From Chloroflexota bacterium (GTDB lineage: Bacteria; Chloroflexota; Dehalococcoidia; GIF9; AB-539-J10), in assembly GCA_013388845.1 (NCBI GenBank), contig JACAEN010000008.1, positions 30,412 through 94,411 on the forward strand: a DNA stretch of 64,000 nucleotides, given 5' to 3'. The translations under genes and the position numbers were made by a program. Below are positions 39,118 to 49,009 of the stretch, in pieces (the first letter of the stretch is position 1; each line of letters opens with the position of its first letter). The notes under the pieces were generated by a model. That model saw only the letters and a list, made by a program, of their open reading frames with translations. It ran no database searches and was not told the origin of the DNA.

Positions 39118-40113
39118 CTACACAGATTTCAATAATGCTGTATATGCTTCTTCCTCGGTGTCGGCTATCTCTCTGAGGAATGCTGAGCAGCCACGACCAT
39201 CATTTTCCAGTGCTCGCTCGCACAATTTCACAATGAGGTCTCCCGATTTTCTAAAGAGGATAGAGGCATCGCTCCACTCTTTTCTCCGATACTTCTGCCC
39301 CAGGTCACTGAAAACTCGTGCCTGCTCAAATCGTAACCCATCATTACGAGATAAATCTTCGGCAATGAGCGGCGGTGTTAATCCAGCATATGCGATCATG
39401 TGTTTGAAGCAATCCTTATTTTCCCAATAGACAATCTCCTTGGCCAGCTTTCTCATGGCCGGAATGCCGAACATGCTCACAGGTGGTTTAAGCATTCGCC
39501 TGGCTTTATAGGTAAAACCTTTGTCGGCAATTTCAAGTTCGGTTGGCATCTTACGAGGTAATTGGAAGATTCTATAGGTATTCCTCTTGCTCATGCCAGG
39601 CACATTAACATCCAGAGCTCTCTCAAATTCCGTGTAAGGAATCTCTTGCACACCGCCTACACTACAATCGTGAACATAGACTACGTGCCTATCGTCATCA
39701 TAACCAACCATTAGAACGTAGTGAATAGGAACATGTTCTTTTTGATAGAGTTCGGGGTAGTAATGCAAATAATACATGTCCAGCGCACCAACCATCACCG
39801 GCTCATCATTATCCACATGCTCCTTCATTTTTGAAAATTCGTTCCTGAACGATTTGCCCTCACTTACGGTTTGAGTGAATCCGATTATCTCACCCAAGTC
39901 TTTGAGTAAGTATTTAGGATTATTGCCCCAGTAAACCATGCAGGGAGGTTTAGCCATCTTGAACTTCAGATACGTGAACGAAGCCATACCACCAATAATA
40001 GGTAGCAGGGAGTAATCATACCTGGCTCCCTGCCACGTTAAAATGTCAAATAAGCCATTAACGTAGCATGTGGATTCGTGAACCTTGTGAGGTATTTTAA
40101 TCAATTTGGCCAT
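39118..40113 (-). CDS. BtrH N-terminal / DUF4872-like (C39-peptidase-like) protein
   Basis: 'HESTCYVNGLFDILTWQGARYDYSLLPIIGGMASFTYLKFK', 'HYVLMVGYDDDRHVVYVHDCSVGG'. Confidence 0.75.
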   Translation of the reverse strand: MAKLIKIPHKVHESTCYVNGLFDILTWQGARYDYSLLPIIGGMASFTYLKFKMAKPPCMVYWGNNPKYLLKDLGEIIGFTQTVSEGKSFRNEFSKMKEHVDNDEPVMVGALDMYYLHYYPELYQKEHVPIHYVLMVGYDDDRHVVYVHDCSVGGVQEIPYTEFERALDVNVPGMSKRNTYRIFQLPRKMPTELEIADKGFTYKARRMLKPPVSMFGIPAMRKLAKEIVYWENKDCFKHMIAYAGLTPPLIAEDLSRNDGLRFEQARVFSDLGQKYRRKEWSDASILFRKSGDLIVKLCERALENDGRGCSAFLREIADTEEEAYTALLKSV

Positions 40114-40253
40114 TTTCTATCGCTTGTAGAAGTATAACAGCATCACAAGGTTGCTTGCCAGCACAACACAGCGAGTTGACGATAACCCGATAAAAGGTTA
40201 TTATTAATATACAATGTTTTGCATTTATTACGACAACGAAATAAAGAGGGAAA

Positions 40254-41777
40254 ATGGACTACACATTAATGATAAGTGGCCTTGCTCTTGTCTTAGGCAT
40301 TCTTGTTGGATACTTTATCAGGCAGCTAGTAGCCAACCGGGAAATTCAAAAAACAAGAAGAGAGGCACAGAAGCTATTAGATGAAGCAACAACCAAGTAC
40401 AATGAGCTACTCCGTGCAGCTAGGGAAGAAGCTATCAAGGTTGCCAATGCTGCCGAGGCGGAAAGCAAGGAACGCCGCTTCGAAATACAGCGAATAGAAA
40501 AGCGTGTTCACCAAAAAGAAGAGGCGCTGGAGCGCAAGTTAGAGTCTGTAGAGCGGCGTGAGCGTGATTTAGACAGCAAGAAAAAAGACGTTGAGAGAAT
40601 AACCGCTGAACTTCAGGCAATAAGAGAAAAACAGCTAGCCAAGTTAGAAGCCATCTCCGGCACATCCAGCCAAGAAGCCAAGACCCTCTTGTTCCAAATG
40701 CTGAAACAGGAGGTTGAAGAAGAAGTTTCGCGACAAGTCAGGACATGGGAGACGCAAATAAAGGAAGAGGCTGAGGAAAGGGTTCGGAATATTCTGGCTA
40801 CAGCCATTCAAAGATGTGCTACTGACGTTGTCTCGGAAACCACAATATCCGCTGTTCCCCTGCCTAATGATGAGATGAAAGGGCGGCTTATCGGGCGGGA
40901 GGGACGCAATATCCGGGCTTTGGAACAAGCTACTGGCGTTGATCTCATCATCGACGATACTCCGGAGACAGTTACTATCTCCAGCTTCGACCCTGTGAGA
41001 CGGGAGATAGCTCGCCTTGCCTTAAATAAGCTTATCCTTGACGGGCGCATTCATCCCGCTCGCATTAAAGAAATAGTGGATAAAACAAGAGCAGAGGTGG
41101 AAGCTACTATCCGCAGTGAAGGCGAACGAGCTGCTTACGAAGCTGGAGTGCCAGGCTTACATCCCGAACTGATTAAGCTGCTTGGCCAGCTTAAACTTCG
41201 CACTAGCTATGGACAGAATGTTTTGCTTCACAGCCTTGAAGTTTCTCACCTGGCAGGGATGTTGGCTAGCGAGATTGGGGCTAATGTCAGTGTCGCCAGG
41301 AAAGCTGGCCTGCTTCATGATATTGGAAAGGCAGTAGACCATCAGACGGAAGGCCCGCATGCTTTGATAGGTGCTGACCTGGTTAAGCAATGGGACAAAA
41401 ATCCCGAGGTGACTCAAGCTATTGCTGAACATCATGGCGAGGCAACAACTAGTAGTGTTATGGGCTTCATCGTTGCTGCCGCCGATGCCATAAGTGGTTC
41501 GCGGCCTGGTGCCAGACGCGAGTCCCTAGAACAATATTTGAAGCGTGTCAAGGACTTAGAGGATATAGCAGCCAATTTCCCTGGTGTAGAAAAGGCTTTT
41601 GCCATCCAGGCCGGACGTGAAGTGCGTGTCATGGTAAAACCGGACAAAATTGATGATTTAGCAGCGGTGAGATTGGCTCGGGATATTTCTAAGAAGATAG
41701 AGGAGAGCTTGACTTATCCTGGCCAGATAAAAGTAGTAGTGATAAGGGAGACCACAGCAGTAGATTACGCTAAGTAG
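40254..41777 (+). CDS. rny: Ribonuclease Y
   Basis: N-term TM + coiled coil, KH '[31 protein letters not shown]', HD '[12 protein letters not shown]...[16 protein letters not shown]'. Confidence 0.97.
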   Translation: MDYTLMISGLALVLGILVGYFIRQLVANREIQKTRREAQKLLDEATTKYNELLRAAREEAIKVANAAEAESKERRFEIQRIEKRVHQKEEALERKLESVERRERDLDSKKKDVERITAELQAIREKQLAKLEAISGTSSQEAKTLLFQMLKQEVEEEVSRQVRTWETQIKEEAEERVRNILATAIQRCATDVVSETTISAVPLPNDEMKGRLIGREGRNIRALEQATGVDLIIDDTPETVTISSFDPVRREIARLALNKLILDGRIHPARIKEIVDKTRAEVEATIRSEGERAAYEAGVPGLHPELIKLLGQLKLRTSYGQNVLLHSLEVSHLAGMLASEIGANVSVARKAGLLHDIGKAVDHQTEGPHALIGADLVKQWDKNPEVTQAIAEHHGEATTSSVMGFIVAAADAISGSRPGARRESLEQYLKRVKDLEDIAANFPGVEKAFAIQAGREVRVMVKPDKIDDLAAVRLARDISKKIEESLTYPGQIKVVVIRETTAVDYAK

Positions 41778-41803
41778 ACCTGTCCTGAGCTAAGTCGAAG
41801 GAT

Positions 41804-42571
41804 TTGAAAATACTGGCAGTAGGCGACATCATCGGCAAGCCCGGTAGGAAAGCAGTAAAGGAAATCCTACCAGCTTTGCGTCGTGAGTATAGTATTGACC
41901 TGATAGTAGGCAATGGCGAGAATGCTGCTGGTGGGTTAGGGCTGACCCCCAGCACAGCACAAGAACTTTTTGATTCTGGAATTGATGTCATAACCACAGG
42001 CAATCATGTCTGGGCTTACAAGGAGATTATTCCTTACCTGGATAGCGAACCTGCTCTTCTCCGTCCATTGAATTATCCGCCGGCGAATCCCGGTCGTGGC
42101 TATTTGCTTAAAAAAAATGCCCTGATAGTTAACCTCGTAGGGCGTGTTTTCATAGGCCATTCTGATTGCCCCTTTCGAGCCATGGACCAGCTACTGGCTG
42201 AGTTTGAACATAAATCAATGCCTATCATTGTTGACTTCCATGCTGAGGCCACTTCGGAGAAAGTGGCCATGGGTAGATATCTTGATGGACGAGTCAGCGC
42301 CGTGTTGGGCACCCACACTCATGTCGGCACTATTGATGCCCAGATACTGCCTGGAGGCACTGCCTATGTCACTGACATAGGCATGGTCGGCCCTATAGAT
42401 TCGGTTATCGGGGATGACCCAAATTCTGTAATCAATCGCTTCCTTACCCAGATACCCTCCCGGTTATCGGTGGGAAAGGGAAAGGTCAACTTCGATGCAA
42501 TTCTGGTCGAAGTTGATAAAAATACTGGCAAGGCTCTGGATATCAAACGTATCCAAAAATTAGTGGACTAA
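41804..42571 (+). CDS. YmdB-family metallophosphoesterase (TIGR00282-like)
   Basis: 'MKILAVGDIIGKPGRKAVKEILP...VGNGENAAGGLGL', 'TTGNHVW', 'VDFHAEATSEK', 'GTHTHVGTID'; TTG start. Confidence 0.93.
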   Translation: MKILAVGDIIGKPGRKAVKEILPALRREYSIDLIVGNGENAAGGLGLTPSTAQELFDSGIDVITTGNHVWAYKEIIPYLDSEPALLRPLNYPPANPGRGYLLKKNALIVNLVGRVFIGHSDCPFRAMDQLLAEFEHKSMPIIVDFHAEATSEKVAMGRYLDGRVSAVLGTHTHVGTIDAQILPGGTAYVTDIGMVGPIDSVIGDDPNSVINRFLTQIPSRLSVGKGKVNFDAILVEVDKNTGKALDIKRIQKLVD

Positions 42572-42614
42572 GAAGAAAGAGCACCCAGTCGTTAGTTTAG
42601 CTGAGAACTGATAA

Positions 42615-43373
42615 CTAAGAGAGCCTCACCTTTTCCATCACCTTGGGCATTATTTTGCCAGCCTCGCCGTAGATGACCACTGTGGCGTAGCGGTCGAGGG
42701 GGGTCGGTGTTAAATTCACGATAGCTAACCTGGCTCCTGCCTCTCTGGCATATGTTGGCATATAGGCAGCGGGGTAAACGACAAGAGTGGAACCAATGAC
42801 AATAAAAAGGTCGCAGTTCCGAGAGCGGCGAGTAGCCTCTTTCAATGTCTCTGGGGGCAATGCCTCTCCAAATAACACGGCATCTGGCTTCAGGATACCC
42901 TGACAGTCAGGGCAATCGGGAACTTCTATCCCCTCCTTTATCCTTTGTAATACTTCGAGCATGGGAAATCGTCTACGGCAGCTTAAACACACCGCCCACC
43001 GCGTATTACCATGAAGTTCAAATACCTTATTTTCAGGGACCCCGGCCTTTTGGTGCAGATTATCGATATTTTGTGTGATGACGCAATCTAATTTGCCCAA
43101 CTCGTGGAGCTCGGCGATGGCATAGTGGGCCGGATTTGGTTCAGCTTCAGTAAGAAGTCCGCTTTCAGCAGACATTTTCCAAAGAATTCTGCGAGCGGCC
43201 GGGCTGCTGAGGAACCTTTGAATGGTGAAATCCTCAGGGTCGTATCTACTCCAGATTCCTCCCGGGCCACGGAAATCGGGTATACCTGATTCCGTGCTTA
43301 CCCCAGCCCCAGTGAACACAACGGTCTTTTTGGACTCTATGATAAGTTGAGCTAACCGTTCTATCTCTCCCAC
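42615..43373 (-). CDS. cobB: Sir2-family NAD-dependent protein deacylase
   Basis: 'VVFTGAGVSTESGIPDFRGPGGIWS', 'ITQNIDNLHQKAG', 'ELHGN', 'CxxC..CxxC'. Confidence 0.96.
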   Translation of the reverse strand: MGEIERLAQLIIESKKTVVFTGAGVSTESGIPDFRGPGGIWSRYDPEDFTIQRFLSSPAARRILWKMSAESGLLTEAEPNPAHYAIAELHELGKLDCVITQNIDNLHQKAGVPENKVFELHGNTRWAVCLSCRRRFPMLEVLQRIKEGIEVPDCPDCQGILKPDAVLFGEALPPETLKEATRRSRNCDLFIVIGSTLVVYPAAYMPTYAREAGARLAIVNLTPTPLDRYATVVIYGEAGKIMPKVMEKVRLS

Positions 43374-43384
43374 AGTTACCCTTT

Positions 43385-44239
43385 CTACAATACCACCTTT
43401 ACTACCCTATCAATGCCACCCAGATCAGGAATTAGCCTGATGCTGGCGCGAGGGAAATAACTGCTCACCAACGACGTCACCGCTTCTCCTTGCCCTTGAC
43501 CTATTTCCAGAAGGAAGAATCCACCAGAATCGAGCTTTCCTGACATTTGTTCTAGCATGTGGTGTATTTTGTCCAAGCCGTCTTTGCCGCCAGCTAAGGC
43601 TATCCTGGGCTCAAAATTTATTATCTCTGGGCTCAAATCTTCAAATTCACAATCTTTGATATAAGGTAAATTGGCTACCACCATATCTACGGGTTGAGAC
43701 AAGGGCTCAAGCAAATCCCCCTGCAAAAGCTCCACCCGCCTGTTGACGCCATAGTGTCGGCAGTTCACTTGAGCTACCTTCAGAGCTGAAGCTGAAATAT
43801 CCGTAGCATAAATCCTAGCTTGGGGTATCGCTAAGGCAAGGCTAATGGCAATGGCTCCGCAACCTGTCCCAATGTCAGCTATCTCAATTTGCTCTTTCCG
43901 CTGGGCAAGATGATGAACAAGCTTAATAGCCTCTTCCACGAGAACTTCTGTTTCTGGACGGGGAATGAAAGCATCGCAATCAACGTAGAACTCAATGCCG
44001 AAGAACTCGCACCGTCGTAAGATATAAGCAGTAGGCTCACGATTAAGACGACGCTGGACAAGACGCTGTAGATGACTTGTTTCTGTTCGAGTTAAGTCCC
44101 TCTCTGGCTCTGTGTAAAGTTGCGTTTTGGACATTCCTAGAACATAGCCGAGCAAAAGCTCAGCCTCAATGGAGGCATCAGCAATTCCTGCTTTGAGTAA
44201 TGTTTGAGTAGCTGATTGTAAAGCTTGGCTCAAAATCAT
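43385..44239 (-). CDS. prmC: Release factor glutamine methyltransferase
   Basis: 'IADIGTGCGAIAISLA', 'VANLPYIKD' (NPPY-like), 'FIPRPETEVLVEEA'. Confidence 0.95.
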   Translation of the reverse strand: MILSQALQSATQTLLKAGIADASIEAELLLGYVLGMSKTQLYTEPERDLTRTETSHLQRLVQRRLNREPTAYILRRCEFFGIEFYVDCDAFIPRPETEVLVEEAIKLVHHLAQRKEQIEIADIGTGCGAIAISLALAIPQARIYATDISASALKVAQVNCRHYGVNRRVELLQGDLLEPLSQPVDMVVANLPYIKDCEFEDLSPEIINFEPRIALAGGKDGLDKIHHMLEQMSGKLDSGGFFLLEIGQGQGEAVTSLVSSYFPRASIRLIPDLGGIDRVVKVVL

Positions 44240-45306
44240 GTAAAGGCTGCTTCCAATTGTTCAACTTGCTCTTTGCTGGACAGGGCTTCAATGATTTCGT
44301 CCAGTTCTCCATCTAGGACCTGTTGAAGGTTGTGAAAACTTAAGTTGACTCGGTGGTCGGTGACCCGATTCTGAGGGAAATTATAGGTGCGAATCTTTTC
44401 TGCCCGCTGGGCACTGCCTACTTGCATCCTCCGCTCTTTATCTATGCTTTCAGATTGTTTCCGTTGTTCCAAGTCAAGCAGCCTGGCTCGAAGCACCGCC
44501 ATGGCCTTCATCCTGTTTCTTATTTGAGACCTTTCATCCTGACAGGAGGCTACTATGCCTGTGGGCAAGTGCGTGATGCGAACCGCTGTAGTTACTTTAT
44601 TCACATTCTGCCCTCCGGCCCCTCGACTACGGAAAAACTCCATTTTGAGGTCATCGGGATTGATATTGAGCTCAACCTCTTCTGCCTCGGGCAGGACTGC
44701 CACTGTAGCTGTTGAAGTATGAATCCGCCCCGAGGCTTCAGTGATTGGCACCCTTTGTACCCGATGAACACCACGCTCATACTTAAGATGGCTGAAAGCG
44801 CCTTTACCTTTGATTTCAAATATTAGCTCTTTAAAACCTCCGATCGAGCTTGGACTGCTATCAACGATCTCCACTTGCCAGCCCTTGGATTGAGCGTAAC
44901 GGCTATACATACGGAATAAATCGGCAGCGAAGAGGCTTGCCTCTTCACCACCAGCACCTGCTCTTATCTCCACAATGACATCCTTATCATCATTGGGGTC
45001 TTTGGGCACTAGTGAAAGCTTGAGTCTGTGAAGGAGAGCATCTTGTTGCTCTTTGAGCTTGCTCACTTCTTCCCTGATTAAAGCCATCATCTCCGTATCG
45101 GCTTGGGAATTAAGCAAAGCTTCAAGCTCCACCAGCTCTTTGCTCCTAGCTTTATATTCCTGATATATGCCAACAACATCTTCAAGAGCAGCCTTTTCCT
45201 TGCCTAGCTCTTGAAGCCGTCTAGGATCGGTGACTATCTCCGGCTGAGCCAGGAGCTGGCTTAGCTCATCGTAGCGTTTTTGTATTAGTTCTAGTTTCTC
45301 AAACAT
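44236..45306 (-). CDS. prfA: Peptide chain release factor 1
   Basis: 'RSRGAGGQNVNKVTTAVRITHLPTGI', 'RVPITEASGRIHTSTATVAVLPE'; start MFEKLELIQKRYDEL at 45306. Confidence 0.96.
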   Translation of the reverse strand: MFEKLELIQKRYDELSQLLAQPEIVTDPRRLQELGKEKAALEDVVGIYQEYKARSKELVELEALLNSQADTEMMALIREEVSKLKEQQDALLHRLKLSLVPKDPNDDKDVIVEIRAGAGGEEASLFAADLFRMYSRYAQSKGWQVEIVDSSPSSIGGFKELIFEIKGKGAFSHLKYERGVHRVQRVPITEASGRIHTSTATVAVLPEAEEVELNINPDDLKMEFFRSRGAGGQNVNKVTTAVRITHLPTGIVASCQDERSQIRNRMKAMAVLRARLLDLEQRKQSESIDKERRMQVGSAQRAEKIRTYNFPQNRVTDHRVNLSFHNLQQVLDGELDEIIEALSSKEQVEQLEAAFT

Positions 45307-45469
45307 AGCCAATACTATTATAATACAGCAACATAAGCTGCTCAAATTTGTCTCTAATTGTCACCCTGAGCGCTAGCGAAGGGCCTGTAGATTCTTCGCT
45401 CCGACAAGTCGGGGCTCAGAATGACAGAGGGTGAAAGGCTCAAAGTGATATAGGGTGGAGGGAACCACA

Positions 45470-46363
45470 ATGCGACTGGCGCCAAGTTGCTATGAGTGCT
45501 TACGAGGATTAATCCACCAAGCTGCCGGGCTAGCTACGAGTGATGCCTCGCTGAAGCAAAGAGCCATAAGAGAAGCCATGAAGATATTGGATGATGAGTT
45601 TTCTTATAGCCAATTGTCTATTGCGATTGCCACCAAGATTCACAAGGTAATAAAAGATGTGACCCACAATCCTGACCCCTATAGGGCAATGAAGAAAAGG
45701 GAAATGACGGTCGCCAGGAAACTATCCCTCGAGCTGTTATTGCGAGCTCAAGCTGCGAGGCCCGACTTGTCGGGGCCAGGCAAGAAACAAAGCAATCTCT
45801 ATAAGGATGAATTTCAAGGTTATATTCAGCTGGCTGCGGCAGCCAACGCCATAGATTTCTTCAGGGAGCCTGGACTCATCAAGGAGGACCTCAGGAAACC
45901 TGTGAGCTTTATTATAGACGACTCGGAGCAATTTGCCGCAAAGCTAAAAGATGCCGACAAAGTTTTATATCTGGCGGATAATGCCGGTGAGCTCTACTTC
46001 GACCTACCTCTAGTCAAGTGGATGAAGCAATTTGCCCATGTTATTTATGCGGTTAAACCATCGCCTGTTCAAGACGACCTGACTCTACAAGATGTGAAGG
46101 AGGCTGGCTTGGAAAGCGAGTTGAGGAAGGTTATAACTACGGGCATAGCCTCACCAGGAATAGTTTTCTCCCTAGCTTCAGCCCAGTTCAAACGAGAATT
46201 TGAGTCAGCAGACCTTATATTCGCCAAAGGGATGGGGCATTATGAGGCTTTATCCGAGCTCCCAGCGAACGGGAGGTTTTTCTATTGTCTGAAGGCGAAA
46301 TGCCAACCCGTAGCCGATTCCCTTGGTGTGTCTATAAATAGTTATGTAGCCATGCTACAGTGA
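45470..46363 (+). CDS. DUF89/ARMT1-like protein
   Basis: 'SCYECLRGLIHQA', 'VLYLADNAGELYFDLPLVKWM', 'ADLIFAKGMGHYEALSE'. Confidence 0.85.
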   Translation: MRLAPSCYECLRGLIHQAAGLATSDASLKQRAIREAMKILDDEFSYSQLSIAIATKIHKVIKDVTHNPDPYRAMKKREMTVARKLSLELLLRAQAARPDLSGPGKKQSNLYKDEFQGYIQLAAAANAIDFFREPGLIKEDLRKPVSFIIDDSEQFAAKLKDADKVLYLADNAGELYFDLPLVKWMKQFAHVIYAVKPSPVQDDLTLQDVKEAGLESELRKVITTGIASPGIVFSLASAQFKREFESADLIFAKGMGHYEALSELPANGRFFYCLKAKCQPVADSLGVSINSYVAMLQ

Positions 46364-46606
46364 TTTTAAGTTTTCGCCCGTATCCCTCAAAATCTCCTCA
46401 AAGGGCACTGAGAGGCTCTAAAAAGGGCATGAAATAAGAAATAAGGGAAAAATATTATCCCCAACCCTCCCCTCCCAACACCTCAAAGCAGCGGGGACAT
46501 GATTTTTGATCTCATCCAAAACTTTCATCAACCAAAGTCGACAGGCACAAGGTGCTAGCTTACCTGAGATATTCAGTTTGCACTCCTATTTGGGGGTTGT
46601 TTTAAC

Positions 46607-46635
46607 TTGAGTTTCCCAAGCTATTCTGTTATAGT
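46607..46635 (+). promoter_or_regulatory. tRNA-Ala promoter
   Basis: TTGAGT-N17-TATAGT, ending 12 nt before the tRNA. Confidence 0.65.
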
Positions 46636-46647
46636 CTTGAACCAAGC

Positions 46648-46720
46648 GGGGCTGTAGCTCAATTGGGAGAGCGTCTGACTGGCAGTCAGAAGGTAGTGGG
46701 TTCGAATCCCATCAGCTCCA
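46648..46720 (+). tRNA. tRNA-Ala (GGC)
   Basis: GGGGCTG/CAGCTCC acceptor with G3:U70, anticodon loop CTGGCAG. Confidence 0.96.
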
Positions 46721-46774
46721 CAAGTTTTTTCTCGGCTTTGCTTACCACGAGCCGAAACAAGAGGCTTAGTCCCA

Positions 46775-47323
46775 TTACCCTTTCTCGGGCTCGATCAGGC
46801 CGTAGTTGCCATCCTTGCGGCGATACAGTAGATTGAGCTTTTCAGTATCAGCATCCAGGAAAAGAAAGAAATCATGCCCCAGAAGCTCCATTTGGCTTAT
46901 AGCTTCATCTACAGGCATGGGTTTGACTAAGAAGCGTTTACTCTTTACCACCCTCTTGGGAGCCTCGATTTCCTCCGCCTCGATTGCCGCTCCTCGCCGA
47001 GCCAAAGAAACGCCTCGGCCCTTATCATATAGTTTGCCCTTGTATCGCTCGATTCGCTTAGACAGCACGTCCACTACCTTATCAACGGCTGTGCGAATGT
47101 CCTTAGATTTTTCCTGAGCTCTAATTAGAACACCTTTGCTGTCAAGAGTAACCTGGACGGTGAATCGCTGCTCAGGCAGCTTGGCATTCTCTTGGGAAAT
47201 CTCCACCTTACCTTCACCAATAGTACGTAAATAACGACCTAGTTTACCAATCTTCTTCTCAACATATGTATGTATTGTTTCAGAGATCTCCAAATTATTC
47301 TTAGTCATAATCTGTAGCTTCAT
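46775..47323 (-). CDS. hpf: Ribosome hibernation-promoting factor (long form)
   Basis: 'MTKNNLEISETIHTYVEKKIGKLGRYL...KRFLVKPMPVDEAISQMELLGHDFFLFLDADTEKLNLLYRRKDGNYGLIEP'. Confidence 0.95.
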   Translation of the reverse strand: MKLQIMTKNNLEISETIHTYVEKKIGKLGRYLRTIGEGKVEISQENAKLPEQRFTVQVTLDSKGVLIRAQEKSKDIRTAVDKVVDVLSKRIERYKGKLYDKGRGVSLARRGAAIEAEEIEAPKRVVKSKRFLVKPMPVDEAISQMELLGHDFFLFLDADTEKLNLLYRRKDGNYGLIEPEKG

Positions 47324-47333
47324 TTCCCCTCCT

Positions 47334-48038
47334 TCAGTTGTAAATTTCTCTGGCTAAGGTTAAGCCCCAAACAGACATAGCACCCTTACTCTTGAGAGCT
47401 ACGGCACAAGACTCCAGCGTAGCTCCAGAGGTACATACATCATCTATAAGGATAACTTGTTTACCGCGTACCCTTTCATCACGACACACAAAAGCACCGG
47501 CGACATTCCTTCGGCGCTCTTCCACATTAACAGCCTTCACCTGAGGTTGTGCCAGCCTAACTCGAATCAGACAATCCTCAATCACTGGCAAACCGATGCG
47601 CCGGCCCAACTCCCTGGCGAGAAGGCTGGACTGATTGTAACCCCTCTCCCTCAATCGTCGTGGATGCAGAGGTACACAAACCAAGACCTCACCAGGCAAG
47701 GGATTTGACCTGAGGTAATCGGCTAGTAATTCAGCCAGACAGGGAGCAATTGTTTTCAAATTTCGGTATTTCAACTCATGAATGGCTTTCCGTATCACTT
47801 CTTCAAACCTAAATGGAGAACGGATGCCGTCAATCTCAGTTTGTCCTCGCCGGCAGTCTGGGCATACAATGCCGCTGGCTTGAGGTCTGCCACAGCGGGG
47901 ACAAAACGGCGGTGACAGCCTTGGTAGTTTCCCAAGGCATTTCGGGCAAAGAAACGCGCCTACCTTCCCACAGCCCACGCATCGACGCGGGAAAAAGGAG
48001 TCAACCGCCAGCTCAACTATTTTACTTAAGCGAAGCAA
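47334..48038 (-). CDS. comF: ComF family phosphoribosyltransferase-like protein
   Basis: 'FFPRRCVGCGKVGAFLCPKC', 'RERGYNQSSLLARELGRR', 'VILIDDVCTSGATLE'. Confidence 0.94.
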   Translation of the reverse strand: MLRLSKIVELAVDSFFPRRCVGCGKVGAFLCPKCLGKLPRLSPPFCPRCGRPQASGIVCPDCRRGQTEIDGIRSPFRFEEVIRKAIHELKYRNLKTIAPCLAELLADYLRSNPLPGEVLVCVPLHPRRLRERGYNQSSLLARELGRRIGLPVIEDCLIRVRLAQPQVKAVNVEERRRNVAGAFVCRDERVRGKQVILIDDVCTSGATLESCAVALKSKGAMSVWGLTLAREIYN

Positions 48039-48046
48039 ATCTTTGT

Positions 48047-48286
48047 CTAAGGAGTATATTCCCGGCGCGTGCGAGTATGAAGTGCTCCACTAAGAATAGG
48101 CTCATTAAGGTATATCTCACCATTCCTGATCTTTACATTGTAACCACAATCAGGATTGGTACATACCCACGCTTTGTACTGGATTGGTGCCCCTTGACTA
48201 CCGAAGTCAGACAGAGGCACTAAATCCCCCTTTCCACATTTTTGACATTTGGGTAATGAACCGTTTTCCAAGTTCCACCTCCGCAT
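48047..48286 (-). CDS. Small zinc-ribbon protein
   Basis: 'PKCQKCGKGDLVPLSDFG...AWVCTNPDCGYNVKIRNGEI'. Confidence 0.65.
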   Translation of the reverse strand: MRRWNLENGSLPKCQKCGKGDLVPLSDFGSQGAPIQYKAWVCTNPDCGYNVKIRNGEIYLNEPILSGALHTRTRREYTP

Positions 48287-48375
48287 TTATTATTATTTTA
48301 TGACATCAAAACCAGTAAGTATATACTATCAAAAATTCGGTTGCAAGGCCACCTGTCTTACAAACCAAAAATTTT

Positions 48376-48990
48376 TCACATTTTCTTTGCACTTTCTAAT
48401 GGCCTCAGCCCAACCATCGACAGCCGACTATAAATAGCCCCGGCCGGCGTTAGTTGGCTTCTCATTAAGTTGATAGCCTCGACATCGACAGAATATTTAT
48501 CTACAAAGGTCACAGAGCCCACGAGTTCGCCAAAACTTCTCCTTTCTGCCGGTGATGCGCCTTCCCTGATGCGAGCCAGAGTCAAATGGGGCACAAAGGA
48601 GCGTTCTTCTTTAGCAAATCCCAGGGCAGCGAGTGCAGAGTCCATGCTTTGCTGTAAACTGGATAGCTTGTCAACCTCCCCACCAATGCCGACCCAGAAG
48701 ACCCGAACTTGCTTCAGACTGGGGAAAGCCCCTAAGCCTGAAATCTCTAAATGGAATGGCGAAACTCCCTGTGCGGCTTCTTTCATAGCTTCAGTTATCT
48801 CTGCTACCCGCTTAGAAGGAATATTGCCCAGAAACTTCAAGGTCAGGTGAATTCCCCCGGGGTCTACCCACTTGACGAACTTATGCTCGTCCCTCTCCAA
48901 TTCTTTTCTCAGCCTGGCTAGCCCTTCCTTAGCCTCCTCAGGCAGTTCAATGGCAATAAAGGAACGGATTTCTTCACGATCATGTAACAT
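48376..48990 (-). CDS. thpR: RNA 2',3'-cyclic phosphodiesterase
   Basis: 'IRSFIAIELPEEAKEGL', 'GIHLTLKFLGN' (HxTxxF), 'FVPHLTLARIR'; internal ATG 48990 preferred over 49149. Confidence 0.92.
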   Translation of the reverse strand: MLHDREEIRSFIAIELPEEAKEGLARLRKELERDEHKFVKWVDPGGIHLTLKFLGNIPSKRVAEITEAMKEAAQGVSPFHLEISGLGAFPSLKQVRVFWVGIGGEVDKLSSLQQSMDSALAALGFAKEERSFVPHLTLARIREGASPAERRSFGELVGSVTFVDKYSVDVEAINLMRSQLTPAGAIYSRLSMVGLRPLESAKKM

Positions 48991-49009
48991 TCTTGCTCCT
49001 TGCACCCCG

